A stretch of DNA of 64,000 nucleotides. It comes from Solimicrobium silvestre (lineage in GTDB: Bacteria; Pseudomonadota; Gammaproteobacteria; Burkholderiales; Burkholderiaceae_D). Position 1 is the first letter of the stretch. Every line of letters starts with the position of its first letter. The translations under genes were made by a program, and so were the position numbers. The DNA is taken from NCBI RefSeq assembly GCF_002976435.1, contig NZ_PUGF01000005.1, positions 62,001 through 126,000 on the forward strand, written 5' to 3'. Below are positions 16,130 to 23,386 of this stretch, piece by piece. The notes beneath the pieces are model-generated. The model saw only the letters and a list, made by a program, of their open reading frames with translations. It was not told the DNA's origin and did no database searches.

Positions 16130-17431
16130 TCACTGTCTGGCGATCACAAAATAAAACTTCGCTCCGCTCAACGCAGATTCGGAGATCTGAATGGTTGATC
16201 CGTGCAGTTGTACCGCTTTTTGTGCAATCGCCAATCCGAGACCGAAGCCGCCGGTACTACGGTCGCGGCTTTGGTCGAGCCGATAAAAAGGTTCAAACAC
16301 CCTTACGCGCTCATTAGGAGGAATGCCGGGGCCGTCATCCTCCACCGCAAATTCAATCGCGCCATCTGACAAGGCGTGCGCTGATATCAAAATTTGCTGG
16401 TTGCCGTATTTGACGGCATTGAAAATCAGGTTGCTTAGCGCGCGCGTCAGTATCCGTTGGTCGGCAATGATGGTGCCCAAATTATCGGCATAGCGTATGC
16501 TGCATTGCTTTCCGTTCAGGCTATACAATGCCGTGTTTTTCAACTCTTCCAGCATGTTCTGCACAGAAAAGCTGGCGGCTTTCAATGACTGCTGATGGTC
16601 GAGTTTGGTCAGGTTAAGCAATTCATTGACCAGTGCATTTAATTCATCAATGTCCGCCTCCATAGCCTGGATTCTGGATTGATCACCACCCGATTCTTCA
16701 CGCAGCAATTCTAAACCGAACCCCAGCCGCGCAATTGGAGTGCGCAATTCATGGGACACGGAATGCAACAGAGTTCGGTGTGCGCTCAATAAATTTTCTA
16801 TGCGCTCGGCCATTAGATTCATGCATTGCGCCAGCGGGTACATTGTGGCATTTTCATGCATGACGATTTTTTTGCCGAACTGCCCCTCGCCGAATTGGTC
16901 GGCAGCTGTTGACAATGACTGCAAGGCACGCCAGTGTGCGCGTGACCAGAACACAATCGGTATCAGCAGGAACAGCGCTACGATGGCATAACGAAATGCT
17001 TCCATTTGCAGGGTTAAGCCGACATTGATCGGCAATCCCTGCACATGGATCACATCTTCTGCGCTGCCGATATAGCGTTCACCGTCCTGGTCCACCCGGC
17101 GATAAAAAGCTTTGCCCGGTACATCCAGCACCACCTCACCTTTTAACAGCTGTTTGGTTTTTACTGCGCTGAGCACCACAGAATTTAATGGCACCAATTC
17201 CAGTTTGATATTTGATACTTCCCGTACTTTGTTCAGCCTGACCAACCATTCATCGGTCGGAGCTTTGTCAACAAATTGTTCTAGCAAAAAAATTTGCGCG
17301 GCGGATTGTTTGCGCGCGATTTCTTCCAGCGGGTCACCAAACCAGTAGCTGATCGCAAAATACACCGCCACCGATGCCACCGTCACGGACAGCAGTACTA
17401 GCAAAATAAAACGGGGGAGCAGTCGGTTCAT
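16130..17431 (-). CDS. RstB-like sensor histidine kinase
   Basis: The 433-residue kinase has an N-terminal membrane segment (RFILLVLLSVTVASVAVYFA), a periplasmic domain of about 130 residues, a second membrane segment (YAIVALFLLIPIVFW), a HAMP-like linker, the phospho-acceptor box SVSHELRTPIARLGF and a HATPase domain (NLIFNAVKYG, DDGPGIPP, GFGLGLAIA). The order and the HWRALQSLS linker resemble RstB. I start it at ATG 17431, seven bases after the regulator's stop, although the frame is open further upstream. It should phosphorylate the adjacent regulator. Signal unknown; neighbouring envelope genes suggest envelope stress. Confidence 0.87.
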   Translation of the reverse strand: MNRLLPRFILLVLLSVTVASVAVYFAISYWFGDPLEEIARKQSAAQIFLLEQFVDKAPTDEWLVRLNKVREVSNIKLELVPLNSVVLSAVKTKQLLKGEVVLDVPGKAFYRRVDQDGERYIGSAEDVIHVQGLPINVGLTLQMEAFRYAIVALFLLIPIVFWSRAHWRALQSLSTAADQFGEGQFGKKIVMHENATMYPLAQCMNLMAERIENLLSAHRTLLHSVSHELRTPIARLGFGLELLREESGGDQSRIQAMEADIDELNALVNELLNLTKLDHQQSLKAASFSVQNMLEELKNTALYSLNGKQCSIRYADNLGTIIADQRILTRALSNLIFNAVKYGNQQILISAHALSDGAIEFAVEDDGPGIPPNERVRVFEPFYRLDQSRDRSTGGFGLGLAIAQKAVQLHGSTIQISESALSGAKFYFVIARQ

Positions 17432-17438
17432 GTTGCAA

Positions 17439-18128
17439 TTAGTTCCAGGCGGAAGGGCTGAACAAATAGCCTTCGCTGCGCACGGTTTTAATTTTCTCTG
17501 AATCTGCGTCGTCAAATTTGCGGCGCAGTCTGGAGATGATGTTGTCTATGCTGCGATTCAAGCCATCAAACTCGATGCCGCGCATTTTCACTAAAATATC
17601 ATTACGGGATAAAACCTGACCGGCCGATTCTGCCAGCAAAATAAATAATTTATATTCGGCGCTATTTAATGTAACCGGCTGGTCACGCCAATGGATTGTG
17701 CGGTTACTTTTGGAGATATGCAGTGCGCCAAAACCTAATGCATCGATATCTGCGACGGTCGGATTGTCCTGCACTCTGCGCAGCAAGGCACGCAAGCGCG
17801 CCAGCAGCACGCGCGGTTGAACTGGCTTATTGACGTAATCATCTGCGCCCTGTTCAAGTCCTGAGACTTCATCAAAGGCATCTTCACGTGCGGTTAGAAT
17901 CAGAATCGGTACTTTGCTGACCTGACGTATCTGGCTGCATACTACCATTCCATCCAATCCGGGCAGCATCAAATCTAGAATTACGATATCTGGTTCGCAT
18001 TCATTAAACTGCGCTAATGCCTGATCACCGCGCTCAACTACTACGACAGAAAATTCATAACGTGCAAGATAATCCGACACCAACAAAGCAAGTTTAGGAT
18101 CATCTTCTATTAACATTACTCTAAACAT
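17439..18128 (-). CDS. RstA-like OmpR-family response regulator
   Basis: The 229-residue regulator has a receiver domain (VMLIEDDPKLALLV, phospho-acceptor Asp in IVILDLMLPGLDG, Lys in VNKPVQP) and a C-terminal OmpR/PhoB winged helix (LNSAEYKLFILLAESAGQVLSRNDIL, IDNIISRLRRKF). I chose ATG 18128 because AAGGA lies seven bases upstream and the receiver then begins at residue 3; the frame remains open to 18236. It is the first gene of an operon with the sensor kinase. The divergent gene on its left is a MipA/OmpV-type protein, a plausible target. Confidence 0.92.
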   Translation of the reverse strand: MFRVMLIEDDPKLALLVSDYLARYEFSVVVVERGDQALAQFNECEPDIVILDLMLPGLDGMVVCSQIRQVSKVPILILTAREDAFDEVSGLEQGADDYVNKPVQPRVLLARLRALLRRVQDNPTVADIDALGFGALHISKSNRTIHWRDQPVTLNSAEYKLFILLAESAGQVLSRNDILVKMRGIEFDGLNRSIDNIISRLRRKFDDADSEKIKTVRSEGYLFSPSAWN

Positions 18129-18556
18129 AAGTATCCTTTTTGCAATCCAGTGCAGCATTGTATAAGAAACTTTACTAATCCTGTTCGTAAAAAATAACCA
18201 AATACAATTCAATGACATTCTGCACAATACCAACACAAATACGTGACAGGAGCAGGGGGAAAGCCGGCTGGAAAACGGCTAACCTGTTCATACTTTCTAA
18301 GTCAGAAATCTTCCTGGCTGTTGAATTCTTTGGAGATCGTATTAACGGATGAAACCGTTCAGTGCCGCTTTTAGCAGGTTGTGAATATGATCAAAGCTGA
18401 GCAGCCTTAACTTGCGGTCACATCAGCCACGCCGAGCTAAAAAAATACAGATTTAACTTAACGATAGGTCTGATTTCTGCGCAATTTGGTTTTGGGCAAG
18501 CCGGGTACGCTGCTAGAATGCGTTTAAAATTTCCAAGTCACTAATAAATTGATAAT
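18129..18556. other. Divergent intergenic region, RstA-like regulator / MipA-like gene
   Basis: These 428 bp separate two divergent genes. I find no gene, RNA or strong repeat. A weak promoter candidate before the MipA gene is TTGGGC-N16-TAGAAT near 18492-18519. Direct repeats for the OmpR-type regulator are expected here but I cannot identify them with confidence. Confidence 0.5.
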
Positions 18557-19381
18557 ATGAAAAAAATATTTTTGCTCTTGTTGTTGCTTGCTTTTGATGC
18601 TGCACATGCTCAAACCAACTTGCCCAATAATCTGTTTATTGAACAAATACAGAGCAATGATTCCTTGCCCGAACACAGTCAAGATAATTATGTTGGCGTC
18701 TATCTGGCGGAAATTCCCAAGTACCAGGGATCCACCGAAATGGAATCAGAATTGGCCATTAATGTACATCGGGAATGGAGCAATGGCGCCCTGATATCGA
18801 TCAATACCTGGAAACCCTATGACACCTATCAAATCGGAATGCATTTGAATTCGACTGGCAATCTGGATTATGGCGTTCTGCTTGGAGTCGGACGTAATCG
18901 TGCTTCGTTTATTGATAGTGATGGAGGTAACAAAGGTAAAGACTGGATGCCTTTTGTCGGCGGCTTTTTAAATTATAAAATTGCTGATGATATTCAACTG
19001 AGCAACGAACTACTTTATTACTTCGGCCAGTACAAGGGCGGCCAGTATGACGACCTGAATCTGATCAAAAGCTTCGCCATCACTGATCATCAATCTCTGG
19101 CATTGAGCGTTGGCACCGTGCTCGGCAACCAGAAATTTGCCAACACTCAATTCGGGATTTCGCCTGACCAATCTGCCGAGTACGGCTATCCGGCGTACAC
19201 ACCTTCCGCTGGTGTGCAAGATGTGCATTTTGGCGTTAACTGGCGCTGGAGTTTTAGTAGCGCATGGACACTTAATTCCAGCCTTTATGCTTCGCATTTA
19301 ACCAGTAATGTCAGCGAAACAAAACAGGTTAAGAATGAAAACAATGGTTCCATATCTGTTGGCTTGGCTTACCGCTTTTAA
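18557..19381 (+). CDS. MipA/OmpV family outer-membrane protein
   Basis: The 274-residue protein has a Sec signal peptide (KKIFLLLLLLAFDAAHA, cleaved after AHA near residue 18) and a beta-rich body with alternating aromatic residues that ends in the outer-membrane C-terminal Phe (GLAYRF). Segments such as GVLLGVGRNRASF, PFVGGFLNYKI and HFGVNWRWSFS resemble MipA/OmpV, a barrel or scaffold family linked to murein hydrolase complexes and envelope stress. It is divergent from the RstAB-like system, and a hypothetical exported protein starts 17 bp after it. It could be another small barrel family. Confidence 0.62.
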   Translation: MKKIFLLLLLLAFDAAHAQTNLPNNLFIEQIQSNDSLPEHSQDNYVGVYLAEIPKYQGSTEMESELAINVHREWSNGALISINTWKPYDTYQIGMHLNSTGNLDYGVLLGVGRNRASFIDSDGGNKGKDWMPFVGGFLNYKIADDIQLSNELLYYFGQYKGGQYDDLNLIKSFAITDHQSLALSVGTVLGNQKFANTQFGISPDQSAEYGYPAYTPSAGVQDVHFGVNWRWSFSSAWTLNSSLYASHLTSNVSETKQVKNENNGSISVGLAYRF

Positions 19382-19398
19382 TTGAAGATCTAATTGTA

Positions 19399-20136
19399 AT
19401 GAATATCAAACAATTCCCGCTTGTGGCCCGTTATCTGGTCGCATTTATTTTATGTTGCTTCAGCCTGACCGCGCTGGCGCAGGCGACCGACCTGGGAGAA
19501 TTTAAAGACGGTGCATGGGTCAGTTATCGCGACGCGTATTTGAAGATGATACGCTTCGAAAAATACGGCGGGCCCAAACAATTTATTCAGAATAATTTGC
19601 GCGTGGTCGTTACCGATAAAAAAACATCCATGGATGGATTGCGCTTAATCCTTGAAGGTAAAAACACTCATTTGAATTTGTTGCTGGATCCGATAGGCAG
19701 AGCAATTTTCCCGATGCTCAAAACTGCCTATGATGACAATGCCGAGCTGCGCGTTAACCGGCCTGATAACTCAGTGACGTTTGAATATCGGATCTCGATT
19801 TTTACCCGCCCTGACGGCGTGTACGATGTAAGCGATTTACGCAGCGCCTGTGACCAGGTATTGCATTATTTACGCTATCAGGATTTGTTGCGCTACACGC
19901 TCAAGCAATGTATTGGAGTTAAATTCTCGTATCTCAAAGATCAATATAATATTAGTCTGAAGGCCAAAATAAACGATCAGAATCCCGTATCAATTTCGCT
20001 TTCTGACGGTAGTGTATTTAACGAAGATAATTTCAATATGTTTAAAGTCGGTGTTTATAAATTTATTGGTGGCACTGAGAAGGGACAGATCATATCGAGT
20101 AATGTGCCGCTTGCAATTACTGCCATCATTGAATGA
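19399..20136 (+). CDS. Exported protein of unknown function
   Basis: I do not recognise this 245-residue protein. It has a signal peptide (VARYLVAFILCCFSLTALAQ, cleavage likely after ALA near residue 27) and then a mixed alpha/beta domain with no low-complexity sequence. Notable segments are WVSYRDAYLKMIRFEKYGGP near the mature N-terminus and two cysteines (about residues 151 and 172) that could form a disulfide in the periplasm. It starts 17 bp after the MipA-like gene, so the two are probably co-transcribed and may share regulation by the RstAB-like system. No catalytic motif is obvious. Confidence 0.75.
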   Translation: MNIKQFPLVARYLVAFILCCFSLTALAQATDLGEFKDGAWVSYRDAYLKMIRFEKYGGPKQFIQNNLRVVVTDKKTSMDGLRLILEGKNTHLNLLLDPIGRAIFPMLKTAYDDNAELRVNRPDNSVTFEYRISIFTRPDGVYDVSDLRSACDQVLHYLRYQDLLRYTLKQCIGVKFSYLKDQYNISLKAKINDQNPVSISLSDGSVFNEDNFNMFKVGVYKFIGGTEKGQIISSNVPLAITAIIE

Positions 20137-20494
20137 TTGAACGGTCAGCCGATGATGGCTGGCTCAACGGCACTATGATCGGACAGGCCGTTCACTTCTG
20201 CGTTATAAATCCGCATTGACGAAATGTGCGTTTCGCGAGCAATTCGCAACCATCTTCACACTTCGATTTCTCAGCAATTTTTCAACCTCACTGAATTTAC
20301 CCAATTTTTTTCTTACGCAAAACGTTATCAACGTGACGGATTGCTGACATGTCATGGACGTAAATTAACTTGCCATACATTTTAATGACAAATTTTACAA
20401 ATTGACGACTATCGAGCGACAGGATGAAGAGGATTCTTTAAAAAAATAACTTTAATCTAGAGCCTCTTTCAACCCAATCAAAAAAGGAAATATC
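20137..20494. other. Intergenic region before the small outer-membrane barrel gene
   Basis: These 358 bp carry no open frame I would defend. A short AGCC-GGCT hairpin lies at about 20147-20160 just after the preceding stop, and CGAAA-TTTCG lies near 20219-20234. The remainder is AT-rich and should hold the promoter of the next gene. Confidence 0.4.
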
Positions 20495-21169
20495 GTGAAA
20501 TTACATTACACCGCTGCTGTCCTGTTGCCATTCATTCTGCTTAGCGCAAACACAGCCCGTGCAGACGACAATTTTGTCTACGGCACTATTGGGCAGGGAA
20601 TCGGAGCTGGTTTTGGCAGAGTTATCAATGACAATTTTTCTGTCCGCGCCGATGTTGATCGGGTAGGCTCTCCCGTGTATCAGCATAATTTCGGCAACAA
20701 TAACTATGACATTAAATCTGAAGCCAGCACCCGGCTCAATGTACTGGTTGATTGGTTTCCAATTACCGGCAGTGGTTTTCGTGTTAGTGGCGGTTTAGGC
20801 TTTAGCAACGACCAATCATACAATTCGATCGCAACTCCAAATAGCTCCGGTAACTACATCATCAACGGCAATACCTACTCTGCCAATACGGTCGGACAAT
20901 TGAAGGCCACATCCACATTCAACAAAGTGATACCGCAAATTGGTATAGGCTGGGATTCGGCTCCTGCCAACAAACCTGGATGGCGCTTGATGACCGGGCT
21001 TAATTTGAGCCTGATAAGTTCCGGAAAAACAACACTGGCTGCTACGAATAGCGCACAAAATAGTGCCCTTCTTGCGGATGTCGGCGCAGAACAGAGCCGG
21101 GTTAATTCTGACTTTGGTCGCCATGCGGCGCAATTGAATGTATCGGTAGGCGTCGGGTATTCGTTCTAG
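20495..21169 (+). CDS. Outer-membrane beta-barrel protein
   Basis: The 224-residue protein has a signal peptide (LLPFILLSANTARA, cleaved near residue 23) and a body of alternating amphipathic strands ending in YSF, the C-terminal signature of outer-membrane barrels. The start is GTG 20495, with AAAAGGAAA eight bases upstream. Segments such as FSVRADVDRVG, RLNVLVDWFP and FRVSGGLGFS look like a small 8-stranded barrel (OmpA/OmpW-like fold). It closes a three-gene set of envelope proteins beside the RstAB-like regulator. Specific function unknown. Confidence 0.72.
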   Translation: MKLHYTAAVLLPFILLSANTARADDNFVYGTIGQGIGAGFGRVINDNFSVRADVDRVGSPVYQHNFGNNNYDIKSEASTRLNVLVDWFPITGSGFRVSGGLGFSNDQSYNSIATPNSSGNYIINGNTYSANTVGQLKATSTFNKVIPQIGIGWDSAPANKPGWRLMTGLNLSLISSGKTTLAATNSAQNSALLADVGAEQSRVNSDFGRHAAQLNVSVGVGYSF

Positions 21170-21375
21170 TCCGGTTTGATAACCAGCCAGCGACTTTATA
21201 GATCAACATTACGTTTGTGGCCGACATGTTTGATTTTAAATTGTAGTCGGTCTCTTATTTCGACTTTGTGGCGCGTCTCACAGTCGGGTTGGAGGAGGGA
21301 TAGTAATCCGCTGACCCGGCTTTTTTAATCTTGGCCGGATCAATTTCAATTGCCTTTAGCACGTGCTAAAAGGAA

Positions 21376-21394
21376 GGGGCTCGCAAGGAGCCCC
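21376..21394 (-). terminator. Rho-independent terminator after tonB
   Basis: GGGGCTC (21376-21382) and GAGCCCC (21388-21394) form a 7-bp perfect stem with a five-base loop. In the minus direction it is followed by TTCCTTTT. It lies 28 bp past the tonB stop and would end the exbB-exbD-tonB transcript. Confidence 0.8.
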
Positions 21395-21421
21395 TAATAA
21401 ATCAGCTAATTCAAAACAACC

Positions 21422-22090
21422 TTAACGCGTCGATAACTCTACCCAAATTTGATAATGTAAATCTTCTCCACGTAATGCGGTGGGGGGCTCTGGATAATGT
21501 GCGCTTTGTACGGCTTGTAATGCGGCTTTATCAAACAGGGCGATGCCGCATGACTTCAATACGCGTGGTTCCACTACGTGCCCATCGCGCAATTGAAACT
21601 CCACTCTGACACGTCCAGAAAAATGCATTGCAGCGGCAGCTGGCGGATAATAATAAGCCGCCTGTACCGCGGCATGTACTTGAGCCGCGTATTCGGCGTT
21701 CGGATCTACTTTGCCGGTGCTGGGTGCGGGTATCGGTGGAGCGGCTTTGGCCGGTGCCGGCTCAGCAAAGGCTGTCTGTACATCCGATTCAACCGCCGCT
21801 TCGGGTGGTGTAATTTGAGTCGTTACCGGCGTCGGCGGTGTCGGCACTTTTGGTGCGACGGTTTTTGTGACCACTTTCACTGGAAGGGGTTTAGTTTCCG
21901 GTTTTGGTTCGGCAGGTTTTTCAGGCGGAGTTTCATCTGCTACCAGTGTCAGTAACACGGGTTCGGTGTGAGCCGCATGAATTGTTGCGCTGCTGGCGAG
22001 AATAAGCGCAACGCCAGCAACCAGTGCAATTTCCACTGCCACCGCTAACCCGAATGCTTGCAGTGATTTAGCTTGTTTTGGGGAAGACAT
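21422..22090 (-). CDS. tonB: Energy transducer TonB
   Basis: The 222-residue TonB links the inner-membrane ExbBD motor to outer-membrane receptors. It has a single N-terminal membrane anchor (FGLAVAVEIALVAGVALILA, about residues 13-32), a Pro-rich periplasmic spacer with EKPAEPKPETKP and PTPPTPVTT runs, and a C-terminal TonB domain with GRVRVEFQLRDGHVV and AVQSAHYPEPP (about 160-205). It is the last gene of exbB-exbD-tonB, eight bases after exbD, and a receptor gene precedes the operon on the same strand. Confidence 0.93.
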   Translation of the reverse strand: MSSPKQAKSLQAFGLAVAVEIALVAGVALILASSATIHAAHTEPVLLTLVADETPPEKPAEPKPETKPLPVKVVTKTVAPKVPTPPTPVTTQITPPEAAVESDVQTAFAEPAPAKAAPPIPAPSTGKVDPNAEYAAQVHAAVQAAYYYPPAAAAMHFSGRVRVEFQLRDGHVVEPRVLKSCGIALFDKAALQAVQSAHYPEPPTALRGEDLHYQIWVELSTR

Positions 22091-22098
22091 AACTATTC

Positions 22099-22497
22099 TT
22101 ATTTCCCCGCATCGTGGCGTGTTGCTATGCCGATTTCGGTCGCTCCGCCGAGTTTAATTGCATCAATCACGCTCATGACTTGCTGTAAGGTCGCGGTCTC
22201 GTTACCTGCAATGGTGACAGCGGTTTTGCTGCTGCCACGTTGGCGTAATAAGGTCGTTAACTGTTCAGCATTGAGTACCTTGGTTTCTACTAACAAAGAG
22301 CCGTCGGCAGTAATTTCAACCAGCAATTTCGGTGGCGGTATGGTGGCCGCCGTGGAGCTGGTTGGTAGTTTAGTGACGTGGCCTGAAGCTGGGATCATGC
22401 GCAGGGTGAGCATCGCAAAAAATACCAGCAAAAACAGCATGATGTCGATCATGGGAATGATCTCAATCCGGGCCTTTTTAGTTTCTAAATAACGCAT
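22099..22497 (-). CDS. exbD: Biopolymer transport protein ExbD
   Basis: ExbD is the proton-path partner of ExbB that energises TonB. The 132-residue protein has the typical cytoplasmic start (KKARIEIIPMIDIMLFLLVFFAML) with the conserved membrane Asp in MIDIML (about residue 18), one membrane segment and a periplasmic domain ending AIKLGGATEIGIAT. It begins one base after exbB and is followed at eight bases by tonB, so the three genes are tightly coupled. Confidence 0.94.
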   Translation of the reverse strand: MRYLETKKARIEIIPMIDIMLFLLVFFAMLTLRMIPASGHVTKLPTSSTAATIPPPKLLVEITADGSLLVETKVLNAEQLTTLLRQRGSSKTAVTIAGNETATLQQVMSVIDAIKLGGATEIGIATRHDAGK

Positions 22498-22498
22498 A

Positions 22499-23194
22499 TT
22501 AAGCCCTCGCTGGAGTGCGAATTAATTCTACTTGTGCGCTGACTGGCGGTGTTGCCGCTGCGACTGTGTTTGGATGGCGATTCACCAGCATGATTTTTAA
22601 TGTTTCCAGCTGATGTAAAACAATCCGTACACGATTGTGCAAGGCGTTAAAAAATACCAGGCCGATCATGGCGATTAATAAACCGCAGGCGGTTGATACT
22701 AGCGCTTCAGCAATACCGCCAGTAACTTGTGCCGCGCCATTTTGCGCGTCGCCAAGAACATGAAAAGCGTTAAACATACCGATGATGGTGCCGAATAATC
22801 CGAGTAGCGGGGCCAGTGTAATGACGGTGTCTAACACCCATAAGCTACGATCTAATGCAGGTACTTCATGCATGATGGCTTCTTCTAAATGGCCGATTAA
22901 GGCTTCGCCGGAAAGTGGCACAGAAGGCGTAGAGGAAGTAGATGCGTCATGACGCAACACATTGAATAAACGTGCGTGCGGCAGGTGTGATAATTTTTTA
23001 GGGAGGTCGATTTGTTCAGCGTGGTTAGCTTCTTTTTTAACCATATTAATCAATTTGGCGCCGCCTTTTTCCATCGAACCTAAATGGCGGGTGCGCTCAA
23101 TGATGACGGTTAATGCAACCAGTAACAGCACCAGCATTAAGTAAAGTATGCCGCCAGATTCGTTGGCGAGTTCAACTAAGTAAGAGATATTCAT
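22499..23194 (-). CDS. exbB: Biopolymer transport protein ExbB (MotA/TolQ/ExbB family)
   Basis: ExbB forms the pentameric proton-channel scaffold of the TonB energy system. The 231-residue protein has three hydrophobic segments (ILYLMLVLLLVALTVIIE near the start; LDTVITLAPLLGLFGTIIGM, about residues 120-139; LVSTACGLLIAMIGLVFFNAL, about 166-186), in the MotA/TolQ/ExbB pattern. I prefer ATG 23194; a TTG at 23200 would add two residues. A terminator-like hairpin lies only 24 bp upstream, between the receptor gene and exbB, so the operon may have its own weak promoter or depend on read-through. Confidence 0.92.
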   Translation of the reverse strand: MNISYLVELANESGGILYLMLVLLLVALTVIIERTRHLGSMEKGGAKLINMVKKEANHAEQIDLPKKLSHLPHARLFNVLRHDASTSSTPSVPLSGEALIGHLEEAIMHEVPALDRSLWVLDTVITLAPLLGLFGTIIGMFNAFHVLGDAQNGAAQVTGGIAEALVSTACGLLIAMIGLVFFNALHNRVRIVLHQLETLKIMLVNRHPNTVAAATPPVSAQVELIRTPARA

Positions 23195-23217
23195 ATTCAA
23201 GTCATCAATGTAAAAAT

Positions 23218-23241
23218 GGTGAGCTTGGAATCAAGCTCACC
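23218..23241 (-). terminator. Terminator-like hairpin between receptor gene and exbB
   Basis: GGTGAGCTTG and CAAGCTCACC form a perfect 10-bp stem with a GAAT/ATTC loop. In the minus direction the stem is followed by ATTTTTA. It would reduce transcription from the TonB-dependent receptor into exbB-exbD-tonB. Confidence 0.72.
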
Positions 23242-23277
23242 GAACAAACGAACAAACTAGCTAATCAATTGTATTGA

Positions 23278-23381
23278 TAGGACTTGCGCAAAACTGTTCC
23301 GGCAAGGCACGCTGACGCAGACAGTACTTTAGTACGGCAAGGAGAGCGTAACGCCGCTGGAGCGGTTTTTCGTAAGTCCTA
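23278..23381. repeat. Dispersed intergenic inverted-repeat element
   Basis: The ends TAGGACTTGCGCAAAA and TTTTTCGTAAGTCCTA are inverted copies (two mismatches in the arms). Inside is an AGTACTTTAGTACGGCAAGG segment containing the palindrome AGTACTTTAGTACG. From recall, elements with this AGGACTT-CGCAAAAC end and TACTGT/AGTAC core are scattered through Oxalobacteraceae genomes. A fragment of the right end (CGCGTAAGTCCTATTAATGA) occurs at about 15430-15449. Confidence 0.7.
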
Positions 23382-23386
23382 ATTGA

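Noticed and set aside
21578-21955. 125-codon ORF opposite tonB
   Set aside because: It is a mirror of the Pro-rich spacer of tonB; the residues are biased by complement codons.
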